Assembly (NCBI RefSeq): GCF_014164775.1
Contig: NZ_JACJGB010000002.1
Location: 248,001-312,000, forward strand
Length of the DNA: 64,000 nucleotides
Direction: 5' to 3'
DNA from: Tessaracoccus sp. MC1679
Lineage (GTDB): Bacteria > Actinomycetota > Actinomycetes > Propionibacteriales > Propionibacteriaceae
Shown here: in pieces, positions 8,790-17,447 of the stretch
Layout: each line of letters begins with the position of its first letter
Position numbering within the stretch: the first letter of the stretch is position 1
Notes under the pieces: model-generated
The model's input: only the letters and a program-made list of their open reading frames with translations
Databases searched by the model: none
Told to the model about the DNA's origin: nothing
Program-made: the position numbers and the translations under genes

Positions 8790-11039
8790 TCAGCCGAGGA
8801 TGAGACGAAGGAGCTCGGCGGCGTCGGACTTGTTGAGGTCCTGGTTGGCGTTTCCGCACTTGGGGGAAACGACGCAGGCGGGGCAGCCGGACTCGCAGGT
8901 GCACCGCTCCAGCCGGTCCAGGGTGGCGCGCAGCCAGTCCTCCGCGACGTCGAACCCCCGATGCGCGAAACCGGCCCCACCGGCCATCCCGTCGTGCACG
9001 AACACCGTGGCCAGGCCCGTGTCCGGGTGGAGGGCCGTGCTGACCCCTCCGATGTCCCACCGGTCGCAGGGCGCGAAGGCGGGCAGGAGCCCGATGGCCG
9101 TGTGTTCCATGGCATGCACGGCGGCGCCCGTCTGCAGCTCCGCCCAGCCGAGCCGTCTGGCCAGGGACTGCGGCACGGTCCACCACACGGCCTGGGTGGT
9201 CATTCTGTGCCGGGGAAGGTCCAGCGGTGTCGAGTCCCACACCTCGTGGGTGATCTCGTCGCGCCGAAGGTAGCCGATCACCTGGGAATCCAACCGCACG
9301 TCTCCGCGGGACACCTGGGTGGCGCCCAGGGCGCGGCGCTCCACTTCGGCGACGATCTGGATGTCGAACGACGCCTGGGCCTGGGTGTAATAGGTGGGTC
9401 TGGCCTGGACGACCAGCGCCTGATGCTCCTCCAGGTCCAGTTCCTCGACGGTGAACGCCTCACCCTGGTGCAGGTACACGGCCCCCGGATGCACCGTGCG
9501 ATCGGCGGCCGCCACGTCGATGACGCCCAGTACCCGGCCGGTGTGACGTTCGATGATGTCCACTGGACGCTGTGCCGTGGCGCGCAGGTTGATGAAATCC
9601 ACGGCCCTGTCAGGGCGGGTCCAGTAGAAGCGGTCCCTCCTGTGCCGCAGCACGCCCTGGTCCGCGAGGGCGCGGGCAAGCGCCGGGACGGTGGGCCCGA
9701 ACCACTGCTCGTCTGCGTCCGAGAGGGGGAGCTCCTGTGCTGCCGCCGCCAGGTGGGGTCCCAGCACCCGAGGGTTCTCCGGGTGAAGCACAGCCCGCTC
9801 CACCGGGGCGTCGAACACGAGCTCCGGGTGCTCCACGAGGTAGGCGTCGAGCGGATCCTCGCGGGCCAGAAGCACGACGAGGGCATCCTGACCGCGCCTG
9901 CCCGCCCGACCCGCCTGTTGCCAGAACGACGACAGTTTCCCTGGGTAGCCCGACACCAGCACCGCGTCCATGCCCGCGACATCGACCCCGAGTTCCAGGG
10001 CGTTGGTGCTGGCGAGGCCTCGCAGCTCGCCCGATTGAAGGTCCGCCTCCAAGGTGCGGCGATCCGCTGCGAGGTAGCCGCCCCGGTAGGACGCGATCCT
10101 GGCGGGCTCCCGCGATAGCTCCTGGGCGGCCAGCGACACCAGCTCCGCCCCCTGCCGGGAGGCGACGAACGCGATGGTCTGCGCCTCGTGGTCCGTCAGC
10201 TGGGCCAGGAGCTCCGCGGTGTCCGCTCGCAGCGACGACCCTGGACGCCACAACACTGCGGTCCTGCGGCCGCTCGGGGAGGAGTCCTGCCCGATGACCT
10301 CAACGCATCCGGCGCCGATGAGAGTCTCCGCGAACGCGCCCGCGTTGGGGGCGGTGGCTGAGGACAGCGCCACCACCGGGTCAGCGCCGTACTGGGCCGC
10401 CAACCGCCGGAGCCGCCTGATCACCTGCGCGACGTGGGCACCGAAGACACCCTGATAGCGGTGCGCCTCGTCCACGACGATGTAGCGCAGCGACCCGAGG
10501 AACGAGGCCCACCGCTGATGGTTGGGCAGCACGGAGAAGTGCAGCATGTCAGGGTTGGTCAGGACGAAATCAGCGTGGTCACGGGCGAACCGGCGCTCGG
10601 CTACGTCAGAGTCCCCGTCCAGGGTGCTGATCCGCCAGCGGGCCGGCCCCAGCGCCGTTGCCGCCCGGGACTGATCGTGTGCCAGCGCTTTGGTGGGTGC
10701 CAGATAGAGGGCAGTGTGTCGCGCTCCGGTGAGCCGCGCCCGGGTGGAGTCCACCGCGACGCCGAGCCTGCCTTCCGCGGTGGCGGCGACGATGGGCAGA
10801 AGGTACCCGAGCGTCTTGCCTGACCCTGTCGGGGTACACACGATGGCGTGCCTGCCGGCGAACAGCGCCTCGGCGAACTGGCTCTGGTGGCGCCATGGAG
10901 CCGAAATGCCGGCCTCCTCGATCCGCGAGACGGCCGCCGCCGAGACCCACTCGGGCCAGGGCGCCGTGCAGCCAGGCATGGGATCTCGGTGCCGGACCGC
11001 CACCGCCTCGTCCCTGCCGAGCACCCAGTCGTACTTCAC
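8790..11039 (-). CDS. DEAD/DEAH-box helicase with DUF1998 domain (MrfA/YprA-like)
   Basis: 749-residue superfamily 2 helicase. Walker A is TPTGSGKT (about residues 68-75) and the Walker B/DEAH box is VVDEAHRY. Motif III is SSATA, and QAGRAGRRG is motif VI. The C-terminal DUF1998 region has a cysteine cluster, CTCESGCPACV followed by CGNANQ, matching the zinc-binding cysteines of Bacillus MrfA/YprA. MrfA takes part in mitomycin-lesion repair; the actinobacterial homologue is Rv3649. The GTG at 11039 is the most upstream sensible start; an internal ATG (MPGCTAPWPEW) about 20 codons in is possible. The gene lies between the two halves of the Tad locus and is divergent from the deacetylase gene. 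Confidence 0.88.
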   Translation of the reverse strand: MKYDWVLGRDEAVAVRHRDPMPGCTAPWPEWVSAAAVSRIEEAGISAPWRHQSQFAEALFAGRHAIVCTPTGSGKTLGYLLPIVAATAEGRLGVAVDSTRARLTGARHTALYLAPTKALAHDQSRAATALGPARWRISTLDGDSDVAERRFARDHADFVLTNPDMLHFSVLPNHQRWASFLGSLRYIVVDEAHRYQGVFGAHVAQVIRRLRRLAAQYGADPVVALSSATAPNAGAFAETLIGAGCVEVIGQDSSPSGRRTAVLWRPGSSLRADTAELLAQLTDHEAQTIAFVASRQGAELVSLAAQELSREPARIASYRGGYLAADRRTLEADLQSGELRGLASTNALELGVDVAGMDAVLVSGYPGKLSSFWQQAGRAGRRGQDALVVLLAREDPLDAYLVEHPELVFDAPVERAVLHPENPRVLGPHLAAAAQELPLSDADEQWFGPTVPALARALADQGVLRHRRDRFYWTRPDRAVDFINLRATAQRPVDIIERHTGRVLGVIDVAAADRTVHPGAVYLHQGEAFTVEELDLEEHQALVVQARPTYYTQAQASFDIQIVAEVERRALGATQVSRGDVRLDSQVIGYLRRDEITHEVWDSTPLDLPRHRMTTQAVWWTVPQSLARRLGWAELQTGAAVHAMEHTAIGLLPAFAPCDRWDIGGVSTALHPDTGLATVFVHDGMAGGAGFAHRGFDVAEDWLRATLDRLERCTCESGCPACVVSPKCGNANQDLNKSDAAELLRLILG

Positions 11040-11148
11040 ACCCCCACTGTGCCAGCGCCCCCCGACAATCCCTCATTTCCGCAAGACCGCATCATGGCTC
11101 CTGCCCACCGGGCGGGAGTACAGTGGAAGCAGCAAGGAGGCGGGGACG

Positions 11149-12198
11149 ATGCGCCGGTCACTGGACCTGTGCGGGCCCGTCCACCACCGGGCACGGCCCG
11201 GGGTGGCCGGGATGCTGATCGTCGCCCTTGCGCTCGTCGGCTGCGGGGTCCCGCCTGGCACCCCTGCCGATCCAACCCCCACCCCCTCCAGCCGGATCAG
11301 CACGGCCTCACCCGCGTCACGCACCCCAACCATGAAGCCGTCAGCGCCGGTTGAGTCTCCGACCGCACCCCCGGCCGAGAGCCTGCCGACGACGCCCGAC
11401 CCACCGGACACCAGCGCGCCTGTGAGCACCTCGACACCGACACCGGCGGCGTCCACGATCCCCCCAGCGCCGAGGACCTCCACCCCCGCTCCGGCCACGG
11501 CGCCGCCACCGACAACGACCAGTAGCACCACCGCACCCGCCGCTGGGCTCGTCCAGCTGTGGGCAGGGATGGACATCGAGGCGTTCCCCACTGAGCGGAA
11601 GGTGGTGGCACTGACCTTCGACGGGGGCGCCTCGGCCCAGGGGGTCGCGTCCATCCTGGACACGCTCGCCGCCCGCGACGTGGCCGCCACGTTCTTCGTC
11701 ACCGGCGCCTTCGCCCGCGCCTACCCGCAGCAGGTGACCGCGATGGACCGTGCCGGGCATCCTGTGGGAAACCACAGCAACACCCACCCCTACTTCACGC
11801 AGATCACCAACGAGGCCATCCGGGCGGAGTTGGCAGCCGCGGAGCGGGACATCTCCGCGCTGACCGGCACCACGACGAAGCCCCTGTTCCGGTTCCCGTT
11901 CGGCGACGTGGCGCCCCTTGACATCCGTGTGGTCAACGAGGCGGGCTACATCCCGATTCGCTGGACGGTGGACACCCTCGGCTGGAAGGGAACCAGCGAA
12001 GGGATCACCACGGCCATCATCCGCCAGCGGATCCTGGATCGCCTGCGCCCCGGGCAGATCGTTCTGATGCACGTGGGGGCAAACCCGTACGACAGCTCGA
12101 CCCTGGACGCGGACGCGCTGCCCGGGATCATCGACGACCTCCGGGCCCGTGGCTACAGCTTCACCACGGTGCCGGACCTGCTGGACGACGGCCGCTGA
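11149..12198 (+). CDS. Polysaccharide deacetylase (NodB domain) lipoprotein
   Basis: 349 residues. The ATG at 11149 follows AAGGAGG with 8-bp spacing, so the longer upstream reading frame is not used. A lipoprotein signal ends in LALVGC near residue 33. About 100 residues of Pro/Thr/Ser-rich linker follow, then a NodB domain (about 145-349) with LTFDGG, ATFFVTG, GNHSNTHP and LMHVG. This architecture suggests a surface-anchored enzyme removing acetyl groups from peptidoglycan or another cell-wall glycan. In the usual TFDDG motif the second Asp binds the metal; here it is Gly. The H-x3-H pair is kept. It is convergent with tadC, with a 2-bp gap. Confidence 0.85.
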   Translation: MRRSLDLCGPVHHRARPGVAGMLIVALALVGCGVPPGTPADPTPTPSSRISTASPASRTPTMKPSAPVESPTAPPAESLPTTPDPPDTSAPVSTSTPTPAASTIPPAPRTSTPAPATAPPPTTTSSTTAPAAGLVQLWAGMDIEAFPTERKVVALTFDGGASAQGVASILDTLAARDVAATFFVTGAFARAYPQQVTAMDRAGHPVGNHSNTHPYFTQITNEAIRAELAAAERDISALTGTTTKPLFRFPFGDVAPLDIRVVNEAGYIPIRWTVDTLGWKGTSEGITTAIIRQRILDRLRPGQIVLMHVGANPYDSSTLDADALPGIIDDLRARGYSFTTVPDLLDDGR

Positions 12199-12200
12199 AC

Positions 12201-12929
12201 TCACCCGAAGAAGCTCTGCATCAGGCTGGCGATGATCGGCACCACACCCACAGCCATGAACGCCGGGAGGAAGCAGGCCATGAGCGGCACCACCGACCTC
12301 ACGCCGACGGTCCGGGCGCGCCGTGCAGCGGCGTCCCTGTGCTCTTGTCGGGCGTCCTCCGCATGGTCTCGGAGGACGCCTGCCAGTGCGGTGCCTGCGT
12401 GCTCTGCCCTGATCACGTCCACAGCCACGCGTCCCCACACCGGGTGAGATCTCAGGCTCTCCCACGCGGCGGGGCCGGCTCGTCCCAGGGCGAGCTGAGC
12501 GGCGACCTCCTGCAGCAGGTGTTGGGTGGCCGACGGCGACACCCTGGCCACCTCGCCGACCGCGTGAGCGGTGGGGAGACCGGCGTCCATGCACACCGCC
12601 AGGAAGTCGAGCGCGTCCGGCAGCTCACGGGCGAGCATGGACCAGTCCGGCCGCGGCGCGGCGAACCCAAGGCCGAGCGTTGCCACAAGAGCCACGCCGC
12701 CACCGAGGACCACCCCACCCCATCCCTCCACCACCACCGCAGCCAGGAGCCCCGCCGCCGCCCCGACGGCGACACGCTGCCCCCCGGGTGGCGCCCCAAC
12801 CCGCCCCGGGAGAACGAGGAGCCGCTCGGCACGGCCGCCCCGCAGGCTGACCAGGCGGCCCGCAGGGAAGGGCACCACCACCCACGCGGCGATTGCGGCC
12901 ATGGCTGCGGCCAGCGCGATGCTGCTCAC
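12201..12929 (-). CDS. tadC: Type II secretion F-domain protein, Tad pilus platform (TadC)
   Basis: 242 residues. Hydrophobic N-terminal segments are followed by a cytoplasmic T2SSF domain (PDALDFLAVCMDAGLPTAHAVGEVA ... WGRVAVDVIRAEHAGTALAGVL) and a C-terminal membrane helix ending MQSFFG. TadC and TadB form the inner-membrane platform on which the ATPase TadA acts. The GTG at 12929 overlaps the TGA of tadB (GTGA), indicating translational coupling; a longer in-frame extension upstream lies wholly inside tadB and was discarded. An ATG at 12902 is a less likely start. Last gene of the tadZ-A-B-C operon. Confidence 0.82.
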   Translation of the reverse strand: MSSIALAAAMAAIAAWVVVPFPAGRLVSLRGGRAERLLVLPGRVGAPPGGQRVAVGAAAGLLAAVVVEGWGGVVLGGGVALVATLGLGFAAPRPDWSMLARELPDALDFLAVCMDAGLPTAHAVGEVARVSPSATQHLLQEVAAQLALGRAGPAAWESLRSHPVWGRVAVDVIRAEHAGTALAGVLRDHAEDARQEHRDAAARRARTVGVRSVVPLMACFLPAFMAVGVVPIIASLMQSFFG

Positions 12930-13732
12930 CGACGCCCCCGCCCATGCCGGGCGCCCGTCCTGGCCAGGCTCTCCACCCAGATCACGCCGGCGGAAGTGAG
13001 CGCCACACCTGCCAGGACCAGCCACTGCCCGAGTGGCTCGGTCAACAGGTAGTCCAGCGTGTTGACGCCTGAGACCAGCCCCAAGCCCATCGCCAGGAAC
13101 GGCAGCGTGGCCATGATGTGGCCACTGGTGCGTGCGGCGGACAACTCCGTCGCCACCACCGCGTCGAGCTGACGCTGCCGCCGCAAGGTCTTCGCGACCC
13201 GCCCCAACACCTCCGCGATGGGGGCTCCCGTGCGCTCGCTCAGCTGCCAGGCTGCGGCCACGGCACGTAATCCGGCCCGCCCAGGACCATCGGCCGCCCG
13301 ATCCAGCTCGCGCCCCACATCTGAGCCCAGGCGGGCTGCGGCAGCGGCCGAAGCCAGGACGGAGAAGTCTCTGGCGGCTTCCGCCAGGGCAACGCGGGGA
13401 ATGTTGCCCGAACGCATCATCGACGACAGGGCCCGAGCCGCCTGGGCACACTCATCGGCAGCCCTGACCTCCTCGCGTCGTGCCTGGCGACCGTACTCCA
13501 GCCACCCGAGCGTGGATACCGCCACAGCCACGGCCACCATCCACACCACAGGTCTGGTGCCGAGCACCAGCCATCCGGCTCCCAGAGCCGCCGCACCCCC
13601 CAGTGCACCGACGGCGAGATGTCCGTTGCCGCGCGCCACCCTGGGCGGCCGGAGCCTGCCGGCCACCGCGGTGGGCGGCGGTCCGACAACAAGGGCGGCC
13701 GCCAGCCCGGCCATGAGGGCCGCTATTAGCAC
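12926..13732 (-). CDS. tadB: Type II secretion F-domain protein, Tad pilus platform (TadB)
   Basis: 268 residues. Two N-terminal helices, a T2SSF cytoplasmic domain (about residues 85-195; CAQAARALSSMMRSGNIPRVALAEAA, TGAPIAEVLGRVAKTLRRQRQ) and two C-terminal helices give the usual TadB layout. It pairs with TadC to form the pilus assembly platform. The GTG at 13732 overlaps the 3' end of tadA by 7 bp; an ATG six codons later (13714) is an alternative. Rv3658c is the M. tuberculosis counterpart. Confidence 0.8.
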   Translation of the reverse strand: MLIAALMAGLAAALVVGPPPTAVAGRLRPPRVARGNGHLAVGALGGAAALGAGWLVLGTRPVVWMVAVAVAVSTLGWLEYGRQARREEVRAADECAQAARALSSMMRSGNIPRVALAEAARDFSVLASAAAAARLGSDVGRELDRAADGPGRAGLRAVAAAWQLSERTGAPIAEVLGRVAKTLRRQRQLDAVVATELSAARTSGHIMATLPFLAMGLGLVSGVNTLDYLLTEPLGQWLVLAGVALTSAGVIWVESLARTGARHGRGRR

Positions 13733-14871
13733 GGACCCACCGCCAACCGCAGGAGATGGGCACCCTCGCCGTGGCTCACACCGGAGGAGGACAGGGTAGC
13801 GGCGGGCAGCACGTCCACCCGCCCGTCCTCCCTGCGCCGGAAGACCCCGATCTGCGCCACCCGTCGCCGCCCGCCCGGGTCCCTGACGACGTGGATGACC
13901 AACTTCAACGCCGCCGCCACCTGAGCGTGGCAGGCCTCCCGCCCCATGCCACCGAGGGCCGCCAAGGCCTCAAGCCGCGCCGGGACATCCTGGATCGAGT
14001 TCGCGTGGATGGTGCCACAGCCGCCCTCGTGCCCCGTGTTGAGAGCCGTGAGCAGGTCCGTCAGCTCAGCCCCGCGCACCTCGCCGAGCACCACCCTGTC
14101 CGGCCTCATGCGCAACGCCTGCCGGACCAACGTGGTCAATGTGATGGCGCCGGTCCCCTCAGCGTTGGCGGGCCTGGCCTCCAGGCGCACGCAGTGGGGG
14201 TGGTCTGGGACGAGCTCGCGCGCGTCCTCCACCAGGACCACGCGCTCGGTGTGTGGGATCAGCCCCACCATGGCGGCCAGCAGCGTGGTCTTGCCGGAAC
14301 CTGTTCCTCCTGAGACCAGAAACGGGACGCGTCGATCCACCACAGCCCGGAGCAGCGTGGCCCCGGCATCCGGGAGCGATCCCGCCTGCACCAGATCCTG
14401 GAGCGAGAAGCTGCGGGCTGCCGGGACACGCAACGAGATGCAGGTGCCGGGAGCTGCCACGGGCGCCAGCACGGCGTGCAGCCGCACCCCGCTGGGGAGG
14501 CGTCCGTCCACGAAGGGGGTGGCGTCGTCCAGCCGACGGCCGGCCGCGGCCGCAAGCCGGATGGCGAGGCGGCGCACCTGCTCGTCGTCGACGAACGTGA
14601 CCGGGGCGCGTTCCAGCCCTTGACCCGTATCCACGAACACGTCCCGGGGGCCGTTGACCACCACGTCCGAGACCCCCGGCCTGCCCAGGAGATCCTCCAG
14701 CGGGCCCGCCCCCACGCTGTGGCGTCTGAGGTCTGCGAGGACGTCATGGACCCCCGCGTCCGTCACAGCCACCCCCATGGCTCGGAGCGACACCACCACA
14801 TCCAGCGGCGTGAAGGGCCGCCCCAGCGACGCCAACGACGCCTGAAGGCGGTCCAGTTCGATGTCAGGCAT
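13726..14871 (-). CDS. tadA: Tad pilus assembly ATPase (TadA/CpaF, secretion GspE family)
   Basis: 381-residue type II/IV secretion ATPase that powers Flp pilus assembly from the cytoplasmic face. Walker A GGTGSGKTT is near residue 187. The Asp box and Walker B region read VVLVEDARE and RMRPDRVVLGEVRGAE, and the His box is GHEGGCGTIHANS. The N-terminal part carries SDVVVNGPRDVFVD, typical of CpaF. The ATG at 14871 overlaps the stop of tadZ by 8 bp; a longer in-frame extension upstream is antisense-type sequence inside tadZ. M. tuberculosis equivalent: Rv3659c. Confidence 0.9.
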   Translation of the reverse strand: MPDIELDRLQASLASLGRPFTPLDVVVSLRAMGVAVTDAGVHDVLADLRRHSVGAGPLEDLLGRPGVSDVVVNGPRDVFVDTGQGLERAPVTFVDDEQVRRLAIRLAAAAGRRLDDATPFVDGRLPSGVRLHAVLAPVAAPGTCISLRVPAARSFSLQDLVQAGSLPDAGATLLRAVVDRRVPFLVSGGTGSGKTTLLAAMVGLIPHTERVVLVEDARELVPDHPHCVRLEARPANAEGTGAITLTTLVRQALRMRPDRVVLGEVRGAELTDLLTALNTGHEGGCGTIHANSIQDVPARLEALAALGGMGREACHAQVAAALKLVIHVVRDPGGRRRVAQIGVFRRREDGRVDVLPAATLSSSGVSHGEGAHLLRLAVGPC

Positions 14872-15874
14872 CGGGGAGGCCCTCGAGGATGGCGCCCACC
14901 TGCCGGGCGTACCGCCGGGCCGGCCCGGACACGGGCAGCAGTCCGAGTTCAGCCAGCCGAGGCAGCGCTCGGTGGTGGTCCATCCGGCCCAGGCTGGGCG
15001 CGCCGAGCGCCCGCGCCACCACCTGCTCGGGGAGGGAGCGCCCGGGGCCACGGCGCACGACGATAGACGTGGGGCGAAGCGCCTTCACCTCCGCCAGCAT
15101 GCGCGCTGCTGCCACCGACCTGACATCCGCCCCCACCACCAACACCGTGTGATCTGCCGGAGTTGGCGACGGGTCGCGCCCGCAGTCCACCACGACCATC
15201 CGGTGGGACCGCGCCAGGGCGCCCATCACCGCTGCGACCGTCTCTCCCGACGGGACGGACGGCGCCTCCCTCGAGTGCGCCAGCAGCACCACTCCGCCCA
15301 GCGAGGGCAGGCTGCCCGCGAGGTCACCCAACTCGCCGCGGGCCTGGCCCAGGTCCGACCACCTCATCCCTTCCACCGTCTCGCCTCCAGCGGCCAGATC
15401 CAGCCCCCCGCTGCAGGAGGCCAGATCCACCACGGCCGACGGCGTGCCACGGCGCCCCGCTGTGATGGCCAGCGACACCGCCAGGGTGCTGACCCCCAGG
15501 CCCCCCGCGGCGCCCACCAGCGCCACCGTCGTACCGCGGTGGAGCGCCTCGCCCGAGTTGCGCTTCAATGCATCCACGAGGCGACCCCCGACGTCTGGCA
15601 GGGGGATCACCGGCAGTTCCAGCTGGGCGGAGCAGCGGGTCAGCTCAGCAGGAGAGGTGCCCACCAGGAACGCCCGCCCCGGCGGCGCCGACGTCCAGCG
15701 GGCCGCCACCTCGGTGGAGAGGAACCGGAGCGTGGCGGCCGGCCACAGCGCTCTGGCCTCCTGGGCGTCCCGCGCCACACGGAGCCCGACATCCATGGCC
15801 GCGGCGGCCACTTCAACCGCCTCGATGACGGCAGGGTCCCGGGAGCACAGCAACGTCGACGCAGTGGTGTCCAT
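14864..15874 (-). CDS. tadZ: Septum-site/TadZ-like ATPase (Rv3660c/SsD type)
   Basis: 336 residues. An N-terminal pseudo-receiver-like part (TLLCSRDPAVIEAVEVAA) is followed by a MinD/ParA-like fold, VALVGAAGGLGVSTLAVSLA ... RMVVVDCGRDP. In M. tuberculosis the homologue is called septum-site-determining protein; in Tad loci this family localises the pilus machinery (TadZ/CpaE). The P-loop lacks the signature lysine (GGLGVST instead of GGxGKT), so ATP hydrolysis may be absent. The ATG at 15874 directly follows the AAGGGG of the 14-bp motif shared with the pilin gene. First gene of tadZABC. Confidence 0.75.
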   Translation of the reverse strand: MDTTASTLLCSRDPAVIEAVEVAAAAMDVGLRVARDAQEARALWPAATLRFLSTEVAARWTSAPPGRAFLVGTSPAELTRCSAQLELPVIPLPDVGGRLVDALKRNSGEALHRGTTVALVGAAGGLGVSTLAVSLAITAGRRGTPSAVVDLASCSGGLDLAAGGETVEGMRWSDLGQARGELGDLAGSLPSLGGVVLLAHSREAPSVPSGETVAAVMGALARSHRMVVVDCGRDPSPTPADHTVLVVGADVRSVAAARMLAEVKALRPTSIVVRRGPGRSLPEQVVARALGAPSLGRMDHHRALPRLAELGLLPVSGPARRYARQVGAILEGLPDA

Positions 15875-15876
15875 AG

Positions 15877-15890
15877 CCCCTTGTTCGCAA
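15877..15890 (-). promoter_or_regulatory. Shared 14-bp motif, tadZ copy
   Basis: Second copy of TTGCGAACAAGGGG, ending 2 bp before the tadZ ATG. Its AAGGGG may also act as the ribosome-binding site here, unlike in the pilin copy, where a separate AAAGGA lies nearer the start. Confidence 0.4.
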
Positions 15891-15999
15891 ACTCCGGCCC
15901 CCGTGTCCCGCCCCATCCCGGGGCTGTGGACAACTGGTGCGGCGCGGCCTCCATCTCCCTCCCGTTACCCTTGGTGCGATCGCTGTACGAGAGGAACCC

Positions 16000-16743
16000 A
16001 TGACCCGCGCCACCCTTCCCACCGAAGCCCTCGACTGGCTGGCGGTGTGGCACGGTGTGCGGGCCCTGGCTGTGGACCCCGAGCCACACCTGGCCAGGCG
16101 GCTGACCGACGCGGGGCATTCGCTGTTCGCCACGTCGGAGGACGCGCAGTGCATCGAGCGGCTGCGCCGGGTGCGTTCGGTCACGCCCATCATGGCTCGG
16201 CCCGAAGCGATCCCGACGGACCCGTTCACGTTCGAGGTGGTGCTGATTCACCAGGGGCTCCACCGCTACGACCTCACGCAGGCGCTCCCGCAGCTCGCCC
16301 GGGTGCTCCGCCCGGGTGGGTGTCTGAGCGCCTCGTACCTGGTGCGCGACGACTCGGTGCCCTGGGTCCGCCGCCTCGCCGCACTCCTGCGACGATTCGA
16401 CCCGATGGCGATGAAGGGCGACTACGGCCACCACAGCCTCGACTTCCTGAGCTCCAGCAAGTACTTCCCCGAGGTTGAGCAGCGGGCATTCCGGGTCTGG
16501 CAGAGCGTCAGCCGCGACGACCTCGTGGGCCTGGTGAGGGCCCAACCCCTCGCGGCCAACCTGGATGCCGCGCAGCTCGGCCACCTTCTCGACCAGGTCT
16601 CTGAGCTCTACGACGGTGCGGTTCGCCCGGGCGAGAGCCTGCGGCTGCCCTTCCAGCTTCTGTGCTGGCGCGCCTGGGTGGATCACGAGGAGCTGACCGC
16701 CCCTGTTGTGCTTCCCGACCACGCCCTGGCCATTCAGCTGTGA
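16000..16743 (+). CDS. Putative class I SAM-dependent methyltransferase
   Basis: 247-residue protein resembling methyltransferase type 11 domains. A degenerate motif I region (ALAVDPEPHLARRL) is followed by acidic and hydrophobic strands (EVVLIHQGLHRYDLTQALPQLARVLRPGGCLSASYL). The latter holds the typical 'LRPGG' post-motif strand. The canonical GxGxG is not obvious, so SAM binding is not certain. The ATG at 16000 follows GAGAGGAA; an upstream in-frame ATG at 15937 lacks such a site. Divergent from tadZ with a 125-bp gap. Function unknown. Confidence 0.6.
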   Translation: MTRATLPTEALDWLAVWHGVRALAVDPEPHLARRLTDAGHSLFATSEDAQCIERLRRVRSVTPIMARPEAIPTDPFTFEVVLIHQGLHRYDLTQALPQLARVLRPGGCLSASYLVRDDSVPWVRRLAALLRRFDPMAMKGDYGHHSLDFLSSSKYFPEVEQRAFRVWQSVSRDDLVGLVRAQPLAANLDAAQLGHLLDQVSELYDGAVRPGESLRLPFQLLCWRAWVDHEELTAPVVLPDHALAIQL

Positions 16744-16826
16744 CCCGACGACGCGCCTGAACCGGCCCTCCCCCCGACGCACCGACGGTGACAACCACTA
16801 GGCTGGCCACTGCCGGAAGGAGCAAC

Positions 16827-17321
16827 ATGCCTATTGAGCCCAGCCACCACCTGGTGGACATCAAGGATGCCGTCTCAGACTTCGTCGCCCGTGAATCCGA
16901 GTTGGCGGCAGCCGAGCTCAAGCCCGCCGCCAAGGCCGCCGGGATCGGCGCCGGGCTCTTCGCCGGGGCCGCTGTATTCGCGTTCCACGCCGTCTGGATG
17001 CTGGTGATCCTGATCGCGCTCGCGCTCGGCCTCCTGCTGCACGCGGTGACGCCGCTGGGACCGTGGTCGTCCTTCACCCTGGGGTTCCTGGCCAGCGTGC
17101 TCTTCTCGCTGGTCGTCGCCCTGGTGCTGGTGATCCTCGGCCGCAACAAGTTCCGCCAGGTGAAGAAGCCGGACGCCACCATCGCCGAGGCCAAGGCCAC
17201 ACTCGACGCGGTGGTTGCGGCCATCGCGTCGCGCACGAAGAGCGCTGACGTGGTGATCAAGCCCGACGATCTCCCGCGCTTCCGCGACGCGGATCTCGAC
17301 AGCACGTTCGGGCGTCCCTAG
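16827..17321 (+). CDS. Holin-X/DUF1469-like membrane protein (phage holin family by name)
   Basis: 164 residues. An N-terminal amphipathic region (DIKDAVSDFVARESELAAAELKPAAK) precedes two long membrane helices (about 45-75 and 83-110) and a charged C-terminal tail with a possible coiled region (ATIAEAKATLDAVVAAIASR). This is the layout of the actinobacterial 'putative Actinobacterial Holin-X, holin superfamily III' proteins, which are chromosomal and of unknown role. GGAAGGAG lies 5 bp before the ATG at 16827. No phage gene lies nearby, so a lysis function is not implied. Confidence 0.65.
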   Translation: MPIEPSHHLVDIKDAVSDFVARESELAAAELKPAAKAAGIGAGLFAGAAVFAFHAVWMLVILIALALGLLLHAVTPLGPWSSFTLGFLASVLFSLVVALVLVILGRNKFRQVKKPDATIAEAKATLDAVVAAIASRTKSADVVIKPDDLPRFRDADLDSTFGRP

Positions 17322-17447
17322 GAGCCTGCTGAACAATCGTGGCTCGGCTGCGGCGCACCGGATCGGGCGATCCGGCACCCCTCCATCTGGATATGGACGC
17401 CTAGCGCCGAGTGTCGCCCAGCCTGCAGACATGGCAGGCTGGGCCTC

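Noticed and set aside
10714-11148. 145-codon upstream extension of the deacetylase
   Set aside because: Overlaps the divergent helicase gene, breaks the lipoprotein signal, and a strong AAGGAGG site marks the ATG at 11149.
16827-17321. Phage lysis module
   Set aside because: The holin-like name is only a family label; there is no endolysin, portal or other phage gene near.
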